Assembly: GCF_000002235.5 (NCBI RefSeq)
Contig: NW_022145601.1
Location: 25,400,348-25,464,347 of the forward strand
Origin: Strongylocentrotus purpuratus
Lineage: Eukaryota > Echinodermata > Echinoidea > Camarodonta > Strongylocentrotidae
Direction of reading: 5' to 3'
DNA length: 64,000 bases
A program made the translations under genes and the position numbers. Below the pieces are notes generated by a model. The model was not told where the DNA came from. It worked only from the letters and a program-made list of their open reading frames with translations, and searched no databases. Shown in pieces: positions 9,322-20,600 of this stretch; the stretch's first letter is position 1, and each line of letters opens with the position of its first letter.

Positions 9322-11251
9322 CATGGGGCGTCGCCAAAGAGGGGGGGGGGTGCGACACCCCCCCCCCCACCTGTCAGGATTTTGTCGGTAAAATTGCGCT
9401 GCCGTCGGGAAAAAAGAGAAAAGGGGGAGGGGAAAAAAGAGAGGGAAAGGGAAAGAAAGGAAAAAAGAAAAGGAAAAGAAAAGAAAGAAAGGAAAAGAGA
9501 GGAAAGAAAGGAAAAGAAAGAAAAGGAGAAAAAAAAAAAAGAGTAAAAGGGAAACAAAAGAAACGGGGGTTGAAAGAGAGGAGAGAGAGGGGAGGTAAGA
9601 GCCTGAGAGAAGAGGAGTGGGAGTAAAAGAGAGAAGGGGGTTGTTGGGTGGAGTCGTCTCGTCGAGGGAGCAAGAAAGACACGGTCAAATAATTATGTTG
9701 CTGTGTCGGGTCAGCTGTGTCGGTATTCTTGCTCGATCCCCGTGTACTAATACCAATGCAGAAGTTTGAAGTCGGGGAGATGTATATTGTCGGTCGGCCG
9801 ACAAGTTTTTTTCCCTACGAACTGTGACTTTTTATCCGCTGTGACGACTTCGAGAGTGACTACAACTACAATACTTGTAATTTCTCGAAGTTTCACTTTC
9901 CTATAATATCAGCTAAAGAAATCAGAGGTTTAAAATTGTCGGGGAAACTAAATTCAAACAAGGTTTAAGATTCAACAACGGTACGACGAATCGTTTTCCT
10001 TTCTCTATATTGTGATGAAACGCCAAAGATTCCGCGCTTCGCGCGGAAGGAGAAAACTTAATTTGGACGAGTCGAAAACAGTACACCGAATCGTCTGTAT
10101 TTTTCTCAGAATTTAATGAAACGTCAGAGGATTAAGAGTAGAGCACGGTTCAACGAATCGTCTACTTTCTCTATTAATTTAATGAAACGCCAAAATTTCC
10201 GCGCTTCGCGCAGGAGGGGGAGAACTGAATTCAGATAAGGATTCAGAGTCGAGAATAGTACACCGAATCGTCTGCTTTTTTCTCATAATTTAATGAAAGG
10301 TCAAAGCTTCCGCGCTTCGTGCGGGAGGGAAAAAAACTGAATTCAGGCAAGGATTAAGAGTCGAGCACTGTTCAACGAATCGTCTACTTTCTCTAATAAT
10401 TTAATGAACCGCCAAAACTTCCGCGCTTCGCGCGGGAGGGGGGAGAACTGAATTGAGATAAGGATTAAGAGTCGAGAACACTACACCGAATCCTCTATTT
10501 TTTCTCATAATTTAATGAAACGTCAAAGCTTCCGCGCTTCTCGCGGGAGGGGGAAAAATTGAATTCAGATAGGGATTAAGAATCGAGAACAGTACAACCG
10601 AATTGTCTGCTTTTCTCATAATTTAATGAAACGTCAAAGTTTCCGCGCTATGCGGGAGGGGGAGAAATTGAATTCAGATAAGGATTAAGAATCGAGAACG
10701 GTACAGCAAATCGTCTTCTTTTTATAATAATTTAATGAAACTTCAAAGCTTTCGCGCGGGAGGGGGGGGGGGAACTTCATTCAGACAAGGATTAACAGTC
10801 GAGAACGGTACAATAAATCGTCTTCTTTTCCTAATAATTTAAGGTAACGTTTAAGCTTCCGCGCTTCGCGCGGGAGGCCTATCACCCACCGCCCCCTAAT
10901 GAGCGCGTTTTCGCGCGCTCTTTAAGTGATTCGCTTTCTCTCTACCGCCCTTTCCTAAAATAAGATCCTAGCTCCGCGCCTGCATAAATATATAGCTATG
11001 ATGCTGACTAAGTTGACGAAATAATTCATATATTCATATCGTCGAGGAATATGACCATTTGCGCATACGCAAGTACTATTGATAGTCCATAGGAAAATTA
11101 ATTTAGCCTTCGGCCCCGGGTTTATAGGATTAAATAAATGTGTAGATTTTGGACATTTAATTTTGTCGGTAATAGGTGGCTAGTTTTGTCGGTAATCGTT
11201 GGCCTCTACACCCCCCCCCCCCCCACTGAAAAAGGTCTAGCGACGCCCCTG
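9322..11251. mobile_element. Non-autonomous hAT-like element carrying a satellite array
   Basis: The ends are CATGGGGCGTCGCC on the left and the complement of CAGGGGCGTCGCT on the right. They are flanked by an 8-bp direct repeat, CACAGGGG (9314-9321) and CACAGGGA (11,252-11,259), with one mismatch. CAGGGGCG-type ends and an 8-bp TSD point to hAT. Inside, in order: a G/C run, ATTTTGTCGGTAAAATTGCGC, a purine-rich tract (about 9410-9640), unique sequence, eight satellite units (9960-10,885), and a tail that again has TTTTGTCGGTAAT. No transposase is encoded; the long frames over the purine tract are artefacts of composition. Confidence 0.75.
9960..10885. repeat. Satellite C array 1, about 8 units of 105-120 bp
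   Basis: Each unit has, in order, GATTAAGAGTCGAGAACGGT, AACGAATCGTCTTCTTTCTC, TAATAATTTAATGAAACGTC and AAAGCTTCCGCGC-TTC-GCGCGGGAGG. The last segment can form a GC-rich hairpin with loop TTC. Units differ by substitutions and by the length of a G run. Confidence 0.9.
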
Positions 11252-11591
11252 CACAGGGAGGGGGGGGGGGGTTGGGGGGTTAAAGCCCCCCCCTTTGGTA
11301 TTTTTTGTGTGTAAACCCCCCTCCCATAACCCCCCCTTAACCCCCCCCCCCCCATGGCTGACCTAAAAAAAGGTGACCTTACCCCCCCCCCCCCCAACGG
11401 AGCAAAATATCAAATTTTCAAATTGCGAGACCAAAAAAAAAAATTTAAATTTCCTCTTACCCCCCCCCCCCCCCCCCCCCCCCCGCTTATTCAGCGGCTG
11501 GCTGAGTCGTTGCGAAATTTTCGGCCCGATTTATAAATGTTAAACCCCCCCCCCCCCCCCTCCCCTTGAAAAAATCCTGCGTACGCGCCTG
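11252..11591. mobile_element. G/C-rich hAT-like element remnant
   Basis: C and G homopolymers separate short unique pieces found in other members: TGGCTGACCTAAAAAAAGGT, ATTCAGCGGCTGGCTGAG, and the end GAAAAAATCCTGCGTACGCG followed by CCTG. The left end seems to have been split by the element at 9322-11,251, which inserted into its G run. Confidence 0.6.
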
Positions 11592-11683
11592 CCGGAATAT
11601 CATGTACAACAGCTTTAATAACTCTCATGTTAATAATTACCTTCATTGCTTTGTATTAAACATAATATACTTAATAATTAATT

Positions 11684-11935
11684 ATGAAGAGTTTAATTTC
11701 AAAAGGAGCTAAATCCATTTTTGTAACTTCAGAGAAAAAAGAAATTGCTTACCAGATTTTGTACTGGCGTCTAAGGAAAAGTGATATTAGAAGGTGCATT
11801 TTTTTCATAATTGCTCCCAAAATTTAGCTAAATAATTTTGTTGAAGGACGGGAACTTAGTAAACAATGTTCTGATGTCAATAACTTCATTTTCATCAAAA
11901 GTGGATTTAGCTCCTTTTGGAATTAAGCTCTTCAT
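11684..11935. mobile_element. MITE with ATGAAGAG ends
   Basis: The left arm ATGAAGAGTTTAATTTCAAA continues AGGAGCTAAATCCA; the right arm is its complement with two changes. The arms are about 38 bases. The shorter elements at 12,108-12,221 and 50,599-50,793 share the ATGAAGAG end. Confidence 0.8.
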
Positions 11936-12107
11936 ATACAGTGCAACTGCGAACAATTATAACTTTGGGTATGCTGATGAATAATCAAAGTATGTGTGCA
12001 ACTCCTTGGTGCAACTGTGCAGTGACAATTTAGTCCATTGAATAATAGGGTACAGTTTGCTTTACTAGTTGACATCGTCTTATTCTTGGGGTTAATTGGC
12101 AAATAAT

Positions 12108-12221
12108 ATGAAGAGTTTATATGCCAAAACTGATAAACGCTATTTATAATGTCAAAGTTTTAGTTTATTTTACTGAAATGAATATAGGGCCTTTATATTT
12201 GTTTGCACTCAAACTCTTCAT
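12108..12221. mobile_element. Short ATGAAGAG MITE
   Basis: Starts ATGAAGAGTTTATATGC and ends GCACTCAAACTCTTCAT. The block X partner at 50,599-50,793 is longer inside. Confidence 0.7.
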
Positions 12222-12538
12222 ATTAATCAAAGTTGTTTTTCAGTAGGGCGGTCAACCACAATAGTTCATTATGTAGGTTCAAAATGAAAATACAATCTGA
12301 GCCCCCTGTTCAGCCCTGTTACCATGGTACCGTAGTTACCATTGATAGAGTTACAGAATTATAGCAGAGTTAAGTTTTATGCAACGGAACCCAGGTAGTT
12401 CTTACTGTTGATTAAATATCCAAGAAAATAACATGAATATCAGATTTGGAATTTGGAAATAATTTGCCTCGGCAATCTATGGTTATAATGGAATGATTAT
12501 TTCCAATCACTAACTGCAGCGCATAGATCTGGCCTATA

Positions 12539-13188
12539 CCGTGTGAGTCAAAAAAAAAGTTTACACCTAGAAAATTGCTAATTATTCAATAAAATCATCT
12601 ATGAACAGTACATTATTATACATCTTATGAAAGAGTGTTTTATCCCAAATCATCTCGTATTATTTGTGTGTGGTATGTGTTCACGCTTGGATGAACAGGA
12701 GGCATTGTTTGCGAGAGTGCAAAATTCGACTTGCGCCAAAGTGAGGCCTACAGTATGTATTATGTAGGGATTAGCGGAGTGAGAGATGAATTGAATGTAT
12801 CAAATAAAATGCATTGCATATGATTTTTGCAGAAGAAAGTCACACTCACAAATGTTCGTTGATATTTGATATTCGATATTTGATATGTGTGGCATGATTA
12901 ATTTTGTTAGGGATGTTATTTGGATCTGCAAAGACCGAGTTAATACCCAAATCCCAATTGTTTTATTCAAACATCACATACGCTACTTTATGGCGCAAGT
13001 CGATTTTTGCACGCTCGCAAACAATGCCTCCTGTTCATCCAAGCGTGAACACATACCACACAAAATGATACTAAATGATTCGGGATAAAACACTCTTTCG
13101 TGTGATGTATAATAATTTACAGTTCATAGATGCATTTTAGAATAATTAGCAATTTTCTAGGTGTAAACCTTTTTTTTTACTCACAAGG
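12539..13188. mobile_element. Tc1/mariner-like MITE with 200-bp arms
   Basis: TA is present on both sides; the left end CCGTGTGAGTCAAAAAA pairs with TTTTTTACTCACAAGG. Inverted similarity continues inward for about 200 bases, with TCACGCTTGGATGAACAGGA near 12,690 and its complement near 13,035. Copy 2 of block X reads through without it near 51,485. The frame at 12,885-13,088 lies in the right arm and is not a gene. Confidence 0.85.
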
Positions 13189-13502
13189 TATATTCTAGGA
13201 TTAGGATTAGATTTATATATCTACGTTTTAAGATTAGGTTTAGGGTTGGGGTAGGATTTCTTATCTTTGATCATTATCACGATTCAGGTATGTACAGACG
13301 GTAAAATTGTAAATTAGTTGGATCGCATTGCTTTCTTCTTTATCTACCGCTATGCTTTCAATTATCCGCATTGTAAAAAAAAGTCTTTGAGATGTAGAGT
13401 TGCTGTTGAAAATGGTTTTTAGTCATTCTTTTCGCTGTCTAAAACAAACAAAAATCTTTTCTGTATAATTATAAACTTTAATCTTGGGTTTGTTAATGAT
13501 GC

Positions 13503-13850
13503 TTAGTCTTTCAAGAAGTTATGAGTAGCTTCTTCCAACGAAATATAGTCCTTGACTTTCATCTGGAACCTCAGGAAATCCTGCTGACGCTCCGTCATCC
13601 ACTGTTCTTCAGTTTCAAAATCTTTATCAGACTCAAGAGTTTCTGTGTATTTTTCATGGATATCTGTAAGCTCTTTGCACATCTGCTGGTACTCTCCAAA
13701 TAAGTCGCTCACCTCTGACGAAGGCCGCCTCTTATCTAAATGGAGTTGGATTGCCTTCTTCTTCCTCGTGAGCTTGGCATCGGCGGCCCTCCTCTCTTTT
13801 CTAAGTTCCTCACTCGTCTTCACCAGGTCCATGGTCAGTTTTGCAGACAT
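13503..13850 (-). CDS. Small charged helical protein, family member 1
   Basis: An open frame of 115 codons from an ATG at 13,850 to a TAA. The protein is rich in K, R, E and D and looks all-helical with coiled-coil character. Features shared with the other copies are an N-terminal S-E-E-L-R-x-x-R-R-A, then AKLTRKKKAIQLHLDKRRPS at residues 25-44, SEVSDLFGEY at 45-54, CKELTD at about 58, a W in EEQWMTERQQDF near 82, and MKVKDY near 97. The family consensus start MSEEL is a threonine codon here (KTSEEL), so the upstream ATG is the only choice. The 5' flank is conserved to about 14,375 and then lost at the C run and palindrome, so the promoter-like block of other copies is missing. I do not recognise the function. 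A weak likeness to the helical DUF1759 region of BEL/Pao polyproteins is possible; that would make the family retroelement-derived. Confidence 0.55.
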   Translation of the reverse strand: MSAKLTMDLVKTSEELRKERRAADAKLTRKKKAIQLHLDKRRPSSEVSDLFGEYQQMCKELTDIHEKYTETLESDKDFETEEQWMTERQQDFLRFQMKVKDYISLEEATHNFLKD

Positions 13851-14375
13851 TGAATTGATGGATCACGTAAAAAAAAAGAGTGCCAACTGCAGGAGTATGT
13901 CCTGTTGTATATCAGATAATCCTCGATAAATCGAAGTTTTATTCAATCTGCATAAAAATAAAAGCATACAAAATCTTTACAATATCGCTATCTTGCGATT
14001 GCATAATCATTTCATAACCTAAAGATATAATTCCCTAGTTTGCATTTAAAATCTCTCTTGAATTAACATGTATACATAACTATCGTGTACAATGTTCCCC
14101 CTTATTGTCAAATGAATATAAGCAATGAAGTTTGAATATCCTTTTTAAACTCATCTCCTGTAATTCCTATTCAAAAATGTATTGTAATAGTAAAACCTTT
14201 TCGAAAACCTGTCCTTTGAACTATTTCAGTGGCAATAAAGGAAATACAATCATGAGCTCCACCATATCCTTCTCGCCATTCTTGCTTTTGTCCGATATAG
14301 CGCCGCGGGTAATTAATTCTAAACATAAAGCCCCCCCCCCCCCCCCCCCCTCCCAGCTTCTTGATTTCGAGAAAA

Positions 14376-14429
14376 TCCGCCTCACCACCACTCTTACGTG
14401 TTACAAGGGCGGAACTCCCAGAAACCCTG
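14376..14429. other. Junction between block X and the palindrome
   Basis: The conserved upstream flank of the gene stops just after a C run (14,331-14,352) and the palindrome begins at 14,430. Confidence 0.5.
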
Positions 14430-17400
14430 GCCCGTATTCTGAAGTCAGGTTTAGTTAAACCCAGGTTTAACTTTAAACCCGGGTTTAACTAAGCCAGACT
14501 TCAGGTCTAAGTATCATTTCAGTTTCTGAAAGCCAGGTTTAGTTAAACCCAGGTTTAAGTCTAAAACCCAGGTTTAAAGTTAAGCCAAGGTTTAACTACC
14601 ATGGAGATGTAGTCTGCTTCTACTGCACATGCTCAGTACAGCTCATCCATCTTCAAGGGTAGCTGATATGGCCTTTATAGGCTTTGTTATAGCTGGATTT
14701 CGTGCTGCAAATTTAATAATTTCATTCAAAATATTCGACACAAACAAATCTCTTTCGAAGCAACCATTGAACGTTATGACGTGATTTTTTGTTTTGTTTT
14801 ACCCTTTGATTTATTGTTAAACTGCTGAAAAAGTCTGAATCGAGGTGGAATTGATCTTTACGAATAATAAATAATACAAAAATCGGGATTCTACAATTTC
14901 TGCATGCCCATGCAGATTAGTCAAAACTTCCAGAACAACATAAAAATGCTCTAAATAAGATTTAGATGACTAAAAGAGAAACTAAAAATGATCAAAAATA
15001 CCTTCTTGATGCAAAATAACTAGTCCAAAGTCAACATTGCTGAAGCTCATTTGTTTGATTTTTAGTTTTTTTTTAGGACAATGGAATCCTTTTTCGAACC
15101 GACATGTCGGGTATCATGATCCCCTAGCTCGGTCACCGTGCGCGCATATCATCGATCGTGCGCGCATTCATTTGTACAAGTACACACGGTTTAGAAATAT
15201 TGCATTGTCCTAACAAAAAACGCTTAAAATTCGACCATATTATAGACCTATGAGCTTCAATGTTGACTTTGGACTAGTTATTCTGCATCAAGAAGGTATT
15301 TGTGATCATTTCTCTTTCAGTCATTTTAATCTTATTAAGGCCTAGGTCTAGATCTAGATCTAGACCTCTAGTGCATCGTTCGGGGCATCTTTTTTATGTT
15401 CTCGATGTTTCGACATCATAATATAAATAGACTAGGCGCGCCTAATCGGTCTAGGACTAGGTCTAGAGTCTAGACTAGATCTAGGGCAGATTCTACCCAA
15501 AACTCTACTAGATCTAGGTCTAGAGTTCCGGCTTAATACACTCGTCGGCTCTTAATTATACTAATCCATGATTGTCTTATAAATATAGATTATTCTAATC
15601 CAACCTTAGGCCTAAAGTTACAGTTTTATTTTATCTCGCATTTGTTTACATCGTTGGGACGCAATTTGAAAATGTGTATTGCACTCACAGTTTCAAAACT
15701 ACGTGAGCATAACGTCAAACTAAAGGTATGGGGCTACTATATTTGTTTTCCTCTGCAACAAAGTGATACGTGTTGATTTACTTTGGCAACTTTTTAGTTT
15801 CAAGGATTGTCGTACTATACAAATCACACAATCTTATATAAAATATAAAATCTTAAGACTTAGAAAATATTAGGCATTAAGATTCAATAAGCAAATGAAG
15901 TATCCAAATTAATGTTCAAACTTGCCGAAGGCATAAAATCGCAAGGCCCACTTTTATCCGCAAGCGATGTGTGTGTCTCTCCAATGTTGGAGTCAATGCA
16001 AATCGCTGTTTGTTTGGTATTTAAAAAAAGACAGCGATGACAAACAAATCATCGTCGCCATGATTGTGAAAGGTTTTTTTCTTTCCACAAGAGCTCTCTC
16101 CGGTCTCATTATTTGCAATAATTCGTCGTAATGTCTTTTAATGTTGTCTTCTTCTCCTCTGAAAATTAAACCTAGGTTTAATTTTGCGTTTCTGAAGTCG
16201 GGTTTAACTTAAACCTAGGTTTAAGCCTGGTCTAACTCTGTGGAAATTGTACACATATTTAAACCTGGGGTACACCTAGTTTAAGTCTGGCTTAAGTCAG
16301 GTCTAACTATTTGTTGGATATTCAGAGGAGAAGAAGACAACATTAAAAGACATTACGACGAATTATTGCAAATAATGAGACCGGAGAGAGCTCTTGTGGA
16401 AAGAAAAAAACCTTTCACAATCATGGCGACGATGATTTGTTTGTCATCGCTGTCTTTTTTTAAATACCAAACAAACAGCGATTTGCATTGACTCCAACAT
16501 TGGAGAGACACACACATCGCTTGCGGATAAAAGTGGGCCTTGCGATTTTATGCCTTCGGCAAGTTTGAACATTAATTTGGATACTTCATTTGCTTATTGA
16601 ATCTTTATGCCTGATATTTTCTAAGTCTTAAGATTTTATATTTTATATAAGATTGTGTGATTTTTATAGTACGACAATCCTTGAAACTAAAAAGTTGCCA
16701 AAGTAAATCAACACGTATCACTTTGTTGCAGAGGAAAACAAATATAGTAGCCCCATACCTTTAGTTTGACGTTATGCTCACGTAGTTTTGAAACTGTGAG
16801 TGCAATACACATTTTCAAATTGCGTCCCAACGATGTAAACAAATGCGAGATAAAATAAAACTGTAGGCCTAAGGTTGGATTAGAATAATCTATATTTATA
16901 AGACAATCATGGATTAGTATAATTAAGAGCCGACGAGTGTATTAAGCCGGAACTCTAGACCTAGATCTAGTAGAGTTTTGGGTAGAATCTGCCCTAGATC
17001 TAGTCTAGACTCTAGACCTAGACCGATTAGGCGCGCCTAGTCTATTTATATTATGATACATGTCAAAACATCGAGAACATCCTTAAGATGCCCCGAACGA
17101 TGCACTAGAGGTCTAGATCTAGATCTAGACCTAGGCCTTAATAAGATTAAAATGACTGAAAGAGAAATGATCACAAATACCTTCTTGATGCAGAATAACT
17201 AGTCCAAAGTCAACATTGAAGCTCATATAACATGGTCGAATTTTAAGCGTTTTTTGTTAGGACAATGCAATATTTCTAAACCGTGTGTACTTGTACAAAT
17301 GAATGCGCGCACGATCGATGATATGCGCGCACGGTGACCGAGAAGGGGATCATGATACCCGACATGTCGGTTCGAAAAAGGATTCCATTGTCCTAAAAAA

Positions 17401-18043
17401 GAACTAAAAATCAAACAAATGAGCTTCAGCAATGTTGACTTTGGACTAGTTATTTTGCATCAAGAAGGTATTTTTGATCATTTTTAGTTTCTCTTTTAGT
17501 CATCTAAATCTTATTTAGAGCATTTTTATGTTGTTCTGGAAGTTTTTACTAATCTGCATGGGCATGCAGAAATTGTAGAATCCCGATTTTTGTATTATTT
17601 ATTATTCGTAAAGATCAATTCCACCTCGATTCAGACTTTTTCAGCAGTTTAACAATAAATCAAAGGGTAAAACAAAACAAAAAATCACGTCATAACGTTC
17701 AATGGTTGCTTCGAAAGAGATTTGTTTGTGTCGAATATTTTGAATTGAAATTATTAAATTTGCAGCACGAAATCCAGCTATAACAAAGCCTATAAAGGCC
17801 ATATCAGCTACCCTTGATGAAGATGGATGAGCTGTACTGAGCATGTGCAGTAGAAGCAGACTACATCTCCATGGTAGTTAAACCTTGGCTTAACTTTAAA
17901 CCTGGGTTTTAGACTTAAACCTGGGTTTAACTAAACCTGGCTTTCAGAAACTGAAATGATACTTAGACCTGAAGTCTGGCTTAGTTAAACCCGGGTTTAA
18001 AGTTAAACCTGGGTTTAACTAAACCTGACTTCAGAATACGGGC
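14430..18043. mobile_element. 3.6-kb palindromic (foldback) element
   Basis: It starts GGCCCGTATTCTGAAGTCAG and ends with the complement CTGACTTCAGAATACGGGCC. The left arm (14,430-16,163) and right arm (16,321-18,043) match along their whole length with few changes and a net shift of about 11 bases; the spacer is 157 bases. The arms differ at scattered points (for example CCTAGCTCGG against CCTTCTCGG), so the structure is not a simple read-through artefact. Each arm begins with AGGTTTA/TTAAACC repeats, holds a smaller inverted repeat (about 14,950-15,060 with 15,249-15,340) and a CTAGATC-rich segment. No transposase. The short open frame at 17,641-17,844 and its mirror have no clear domain. 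GGCCCG ends recall PIF/Harbinger-like or related elements, but the family is unproven. Confidence 0.85.
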
Positions 18044-18049
18044 CATGGG

Positions 18050-18350
18050 TTTTAAGCATTTAATAATGGTCAGATGGGCTAATTTGTCATCTTACTTGTG
18101 AAACTGGCAGGTCACTAATAATGGGGTCCAGGGGGCTGAGACCCATGAAGCTCAGGGTTTTAGGCATTAATCTACGGTTAAATAAGTTTCCAGGGGGCCG
18201 CCTTAGGGCCCTTGGTGGGATGCAGGGGGCGGAGCCCCGTAAGCTCAGGTGTTTTAGGCATTTAATTAAGGTCAGATGAGCATATTTTGATACCTCATTT
18301 TATGACACTGACAGGTCACTATTCTTTCTTCCTTTCTTTTTCTCTTTAAC
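18050..18350. repeat. Tandem repeat F, two units of about 190 bp
   Basis: GGTTTTAAGCATTTAAT, GGTCAGATG, GCAGGTCACTA and CAGGGGGC-GAG-CCC motifs occur twice in order. A related run is at 22,960-23,290. Confidence 0.7.
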
Positions 18351-19079
18351 ATACGTTTGTTTAAAGTGTATGTGTGTGGGGGGGGGGGGGGGGCTCTAGC
18401 ACCGCGAGCCCCGCTATTCCGTTTGCCCTGACATATAGGTTTCTAAATAAGCATGTTTTTTGCCTGACTGTAAATTTTGGAATTTTTCATTGGTCAACAA
18501 ACGCACAAGAAAATATAATTTACAAAAAGTGAGGAAAAATCACGAAAAACCACGGTCATGTAAATCACTGAGCGTATCGAATAATAAATAAACCACGTTG
18601 CATTATATTAAGGGGAACCCCCCCCCCCCCCCCCCCAATCAGTACGCCAGTGGGTATCACGGTGATACCAACGGAATACAGCATTTCCTATACATTTTCT
18701 TGTTGCACTTTTTTTAATACGAAATTTTAAAGCATTCAGGATAAAGTGATGACGCGAGCTGTGGCATGATCGAACGGCCGTCCATACTAAGACAATCATG
18801 CAGGGTATAAAATGCCCCTCCCCCCTCAACTTCACATGTTAAAAGTCGGGCTTCAAGGTGTCCTGCGATTGGCCAGCCAGAATATGTTTGCAAAATTTCA
18901 AGGAAAACAAAGATCGGAAAGAGGGTGAAAGCGTTCTGGAAATGACGTCATAGCCAATACGTATCATAATTGGGTAGAAACCCAGCGGAATTATCCGCAT
19001 TGTGGTTCATGTTCAAGATTTTCTGCGTAAACATAATTACTTGATCTCTTTCGAAAGGGAATTTCATTGCGGTTAGTTT
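18351..19079. other. Unassigned sequence with G and C runs
   Basis: A G run near 18,378 and a C run at 18,618-18,636 border AT-rich sequence. The frame at 18,608-18,835 is not supported by any domain. Confidence 0.4.
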
Positions 19080-19276
19080 GGCACCTATGGGCGGCTAAAG
19101 GGGCCACTATCAACAGTCACAAAAACAAACAAAGATGCATACAAACAAACAAAGAAGCATACAAACAAACAAAGGACAGAGCAAAATTGACAAAGTACCC
19201 AGAAGAAAGGACCAATTAACAAAGAATAAATCAAAGGTCAGAGCAAAATAGACAAAGTACAGGTCAGAAGAAACAG

Positions 19277-19945
19277 AGGGCGTTTTGGTTTACGGTAAGC
19301 AAATAGACATCAGGCACGAAAACGAGAAAGGACAAACTCAAACAGACATCACATCATCTACGAACTGACCCTCAAAGGACAACAGAGGGCGTTTTGGTTT
19401 ACGGTAAGCAAATAGACATCAAGCACGAAAACGAGAAAGGACAAACTCAAAAGGACATCACATCATCTACGAACTGACCCTCAAAGGACAACAGAGGGCG
19501 TTTTGGTTTACGGTAAGCAAATATATAGACATCAAGCACGAAAACGAGAAAGGATAAACTCAAAAGGACATCACATCATCTACGAACTGACCCTCAAAGG
19601 ACAACAGAGGGCGTTTTGGTTTACGGTAAGCAAATAGACATCAAGCACGAAAACGAGAAAGGACAAACTCAAAAGGACATCACATCATCTACGAACTGAC
19701 CCTCAAAGGACAACAGAGGGCGTTTTGGTTTACGGTAAGCAAATAGACATCAAGCACGAAAACGAGAAAGGACAAACTCAAAAGGACATCACATCATCTA
19801 CGAACTGACCCTCGAAGGACAACAGAGGGCGTTTTGGTTTACGGTAAGCAAATAGACATCAGGAACGAAAACGAGAAAGGATAAACTCAAACAGACATCA
19901 CATCATCGTACGAACTGACCCTCAAAGGACAACAGAGGGCTGAGG
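19277..19945. repeat. 110-bp tandem array, 6 units (left arm)
   Basis: The unit runs from GGGCGTTTTGGTTTACGGTA through GACATCAAGCACGAAAACGA, ACATCACATCATCTACGAAC to TGACCCTCAAAGGACAACAG. Starts fall near 19,277, 19,388, 19,498, 19,609, 19,717 and 19,826. Confidence 0.95.
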
Positions 19946-20139
19946 CTCGCAAGTAATAACAGATGCGTATGTATTTCATTTAAAGACCGTCAATACTGGG
20001 CCAGAAGGGATTAGACCACACAGCGATAACGAGGTCACTGACAGGTGGCTATCTCTTTAACTCAGCTCTCAACTAACATAAGAAAAAGAGGGTGGGGGAC
20101 CAAAAGGCACCGATTGGGGAAGTTTTCTATATAGAGGAA

Positions 20140-20279
20140 CAGTGGCGTACGCAGGATTTTTTCAAGGGGGGGGGGGGGGTTTGGTAAAAAATACACATAT
20201 AATACACACATAACAAAAACTCAAGGGGGGGGGTTAACCCCCCAAACACCCCCCCCCCCCCCCCCCGCGTACGCGCCTG
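20140..20279. mobile_element. hAT-like MITE (type A), 140 bp
   Basis: Ends CAGTGGCGTACGCAGGAT and CGCGTACGCGCCTG, flanked by TAGAGGAA (20,132-20,139) and TAGAGGGA (20,280-20,287), an 8-bp TSD with one mismatch. The related site at 4660-4680 (CTATATAGAGGGCGCA) is empty. Confidence 0.9.
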
Positions 20280-20293
20280 TAGAGGGAGCAAGT

Positions 20294-20365
20294 CAGGGGC
20301 GGATCCAGGATTTGCCGGTAGGGGGGCCTAAAATGTGAAAATCGCGCCGACCAAAATCTCGCTCA

Positions 20366-20396
<31 letters not shown>

Positions 20397-20600
20397 AGTG
20401 ATCATAATTTTTTTGTTCTCGTATTTGTCCTCGAAAATGTGAAAATCGAGCCTACCGATATCTCGCTCAGTGGAGGGGGGGAGGGGTAGTATGCATAATT
20501 TTTTTTTGGTATTTGACCCCGAAAAAAAAAGAAGAAAAAAAAACAGGGGGGGGGCCGGACCCGTCGGGCCCCCCCCCCCCCCCCCTTGGATCCGCGCCTG
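20294..20600. mobile_element. hAT-like MITE (type B), 307 bp, perfect TSD
   Basis: Ends CAGGGGCGGATCCAGGA and TTGGATCCGCGCCTG, with an exact 8-bp direct repeat GAGCAAGT at 20,286-20,293 and 20,601-20,608. Inside are long G and C runs and two copies of AAAATGTGAAAATCG-type sequence. The mirrored arm at 24,750-24,775 reads ACTTGCTCCCTCTA without it, a true empty site. Confidence 0.95.

Larger units (their letters stand above)
12060..14375. repeat. Duplication block X, copy 1
   Basis: Direct similarity to about 50,570-52,830, covering the ATGAAGAG MITE, the CAGCCCTGTTACCA and TTGATAGAGTTAC segments, the GATTAGG region near 13,200, the small gene and its 5' flank. Copy 1 alone has the TA-flanked MITE at 12,539; copy 2 alone has the elements at 50,979 and 52,677. 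Confidence 0.85.

Noticed and set aside
9249-9688. Long open frames on both strands
   Set aside because: They come from a purine-rich tract; the products are K/E/R or F/S/L low-complexity with no domain.
17641-17844. 67-codon frame in the palindrome arm, possibly a transposase exon
   Set aside because: The mirrored arm gives no longer frame and there is no clear Harbinger or Myb motif.
14430-18043. Palindrome as an unsplit sequencing hairpin
   Set aside because: The arms differ by substitutions and a net shift of about 11 bases and the structure has transposon-like ends, so a simple artefact is unlikely, though long reads are needed to be sure.
19277-19945. CRISPR-like array
   Set aside because: Whole 110-bp units are repeated with no unique spacers, and the genome is eukaryotic.
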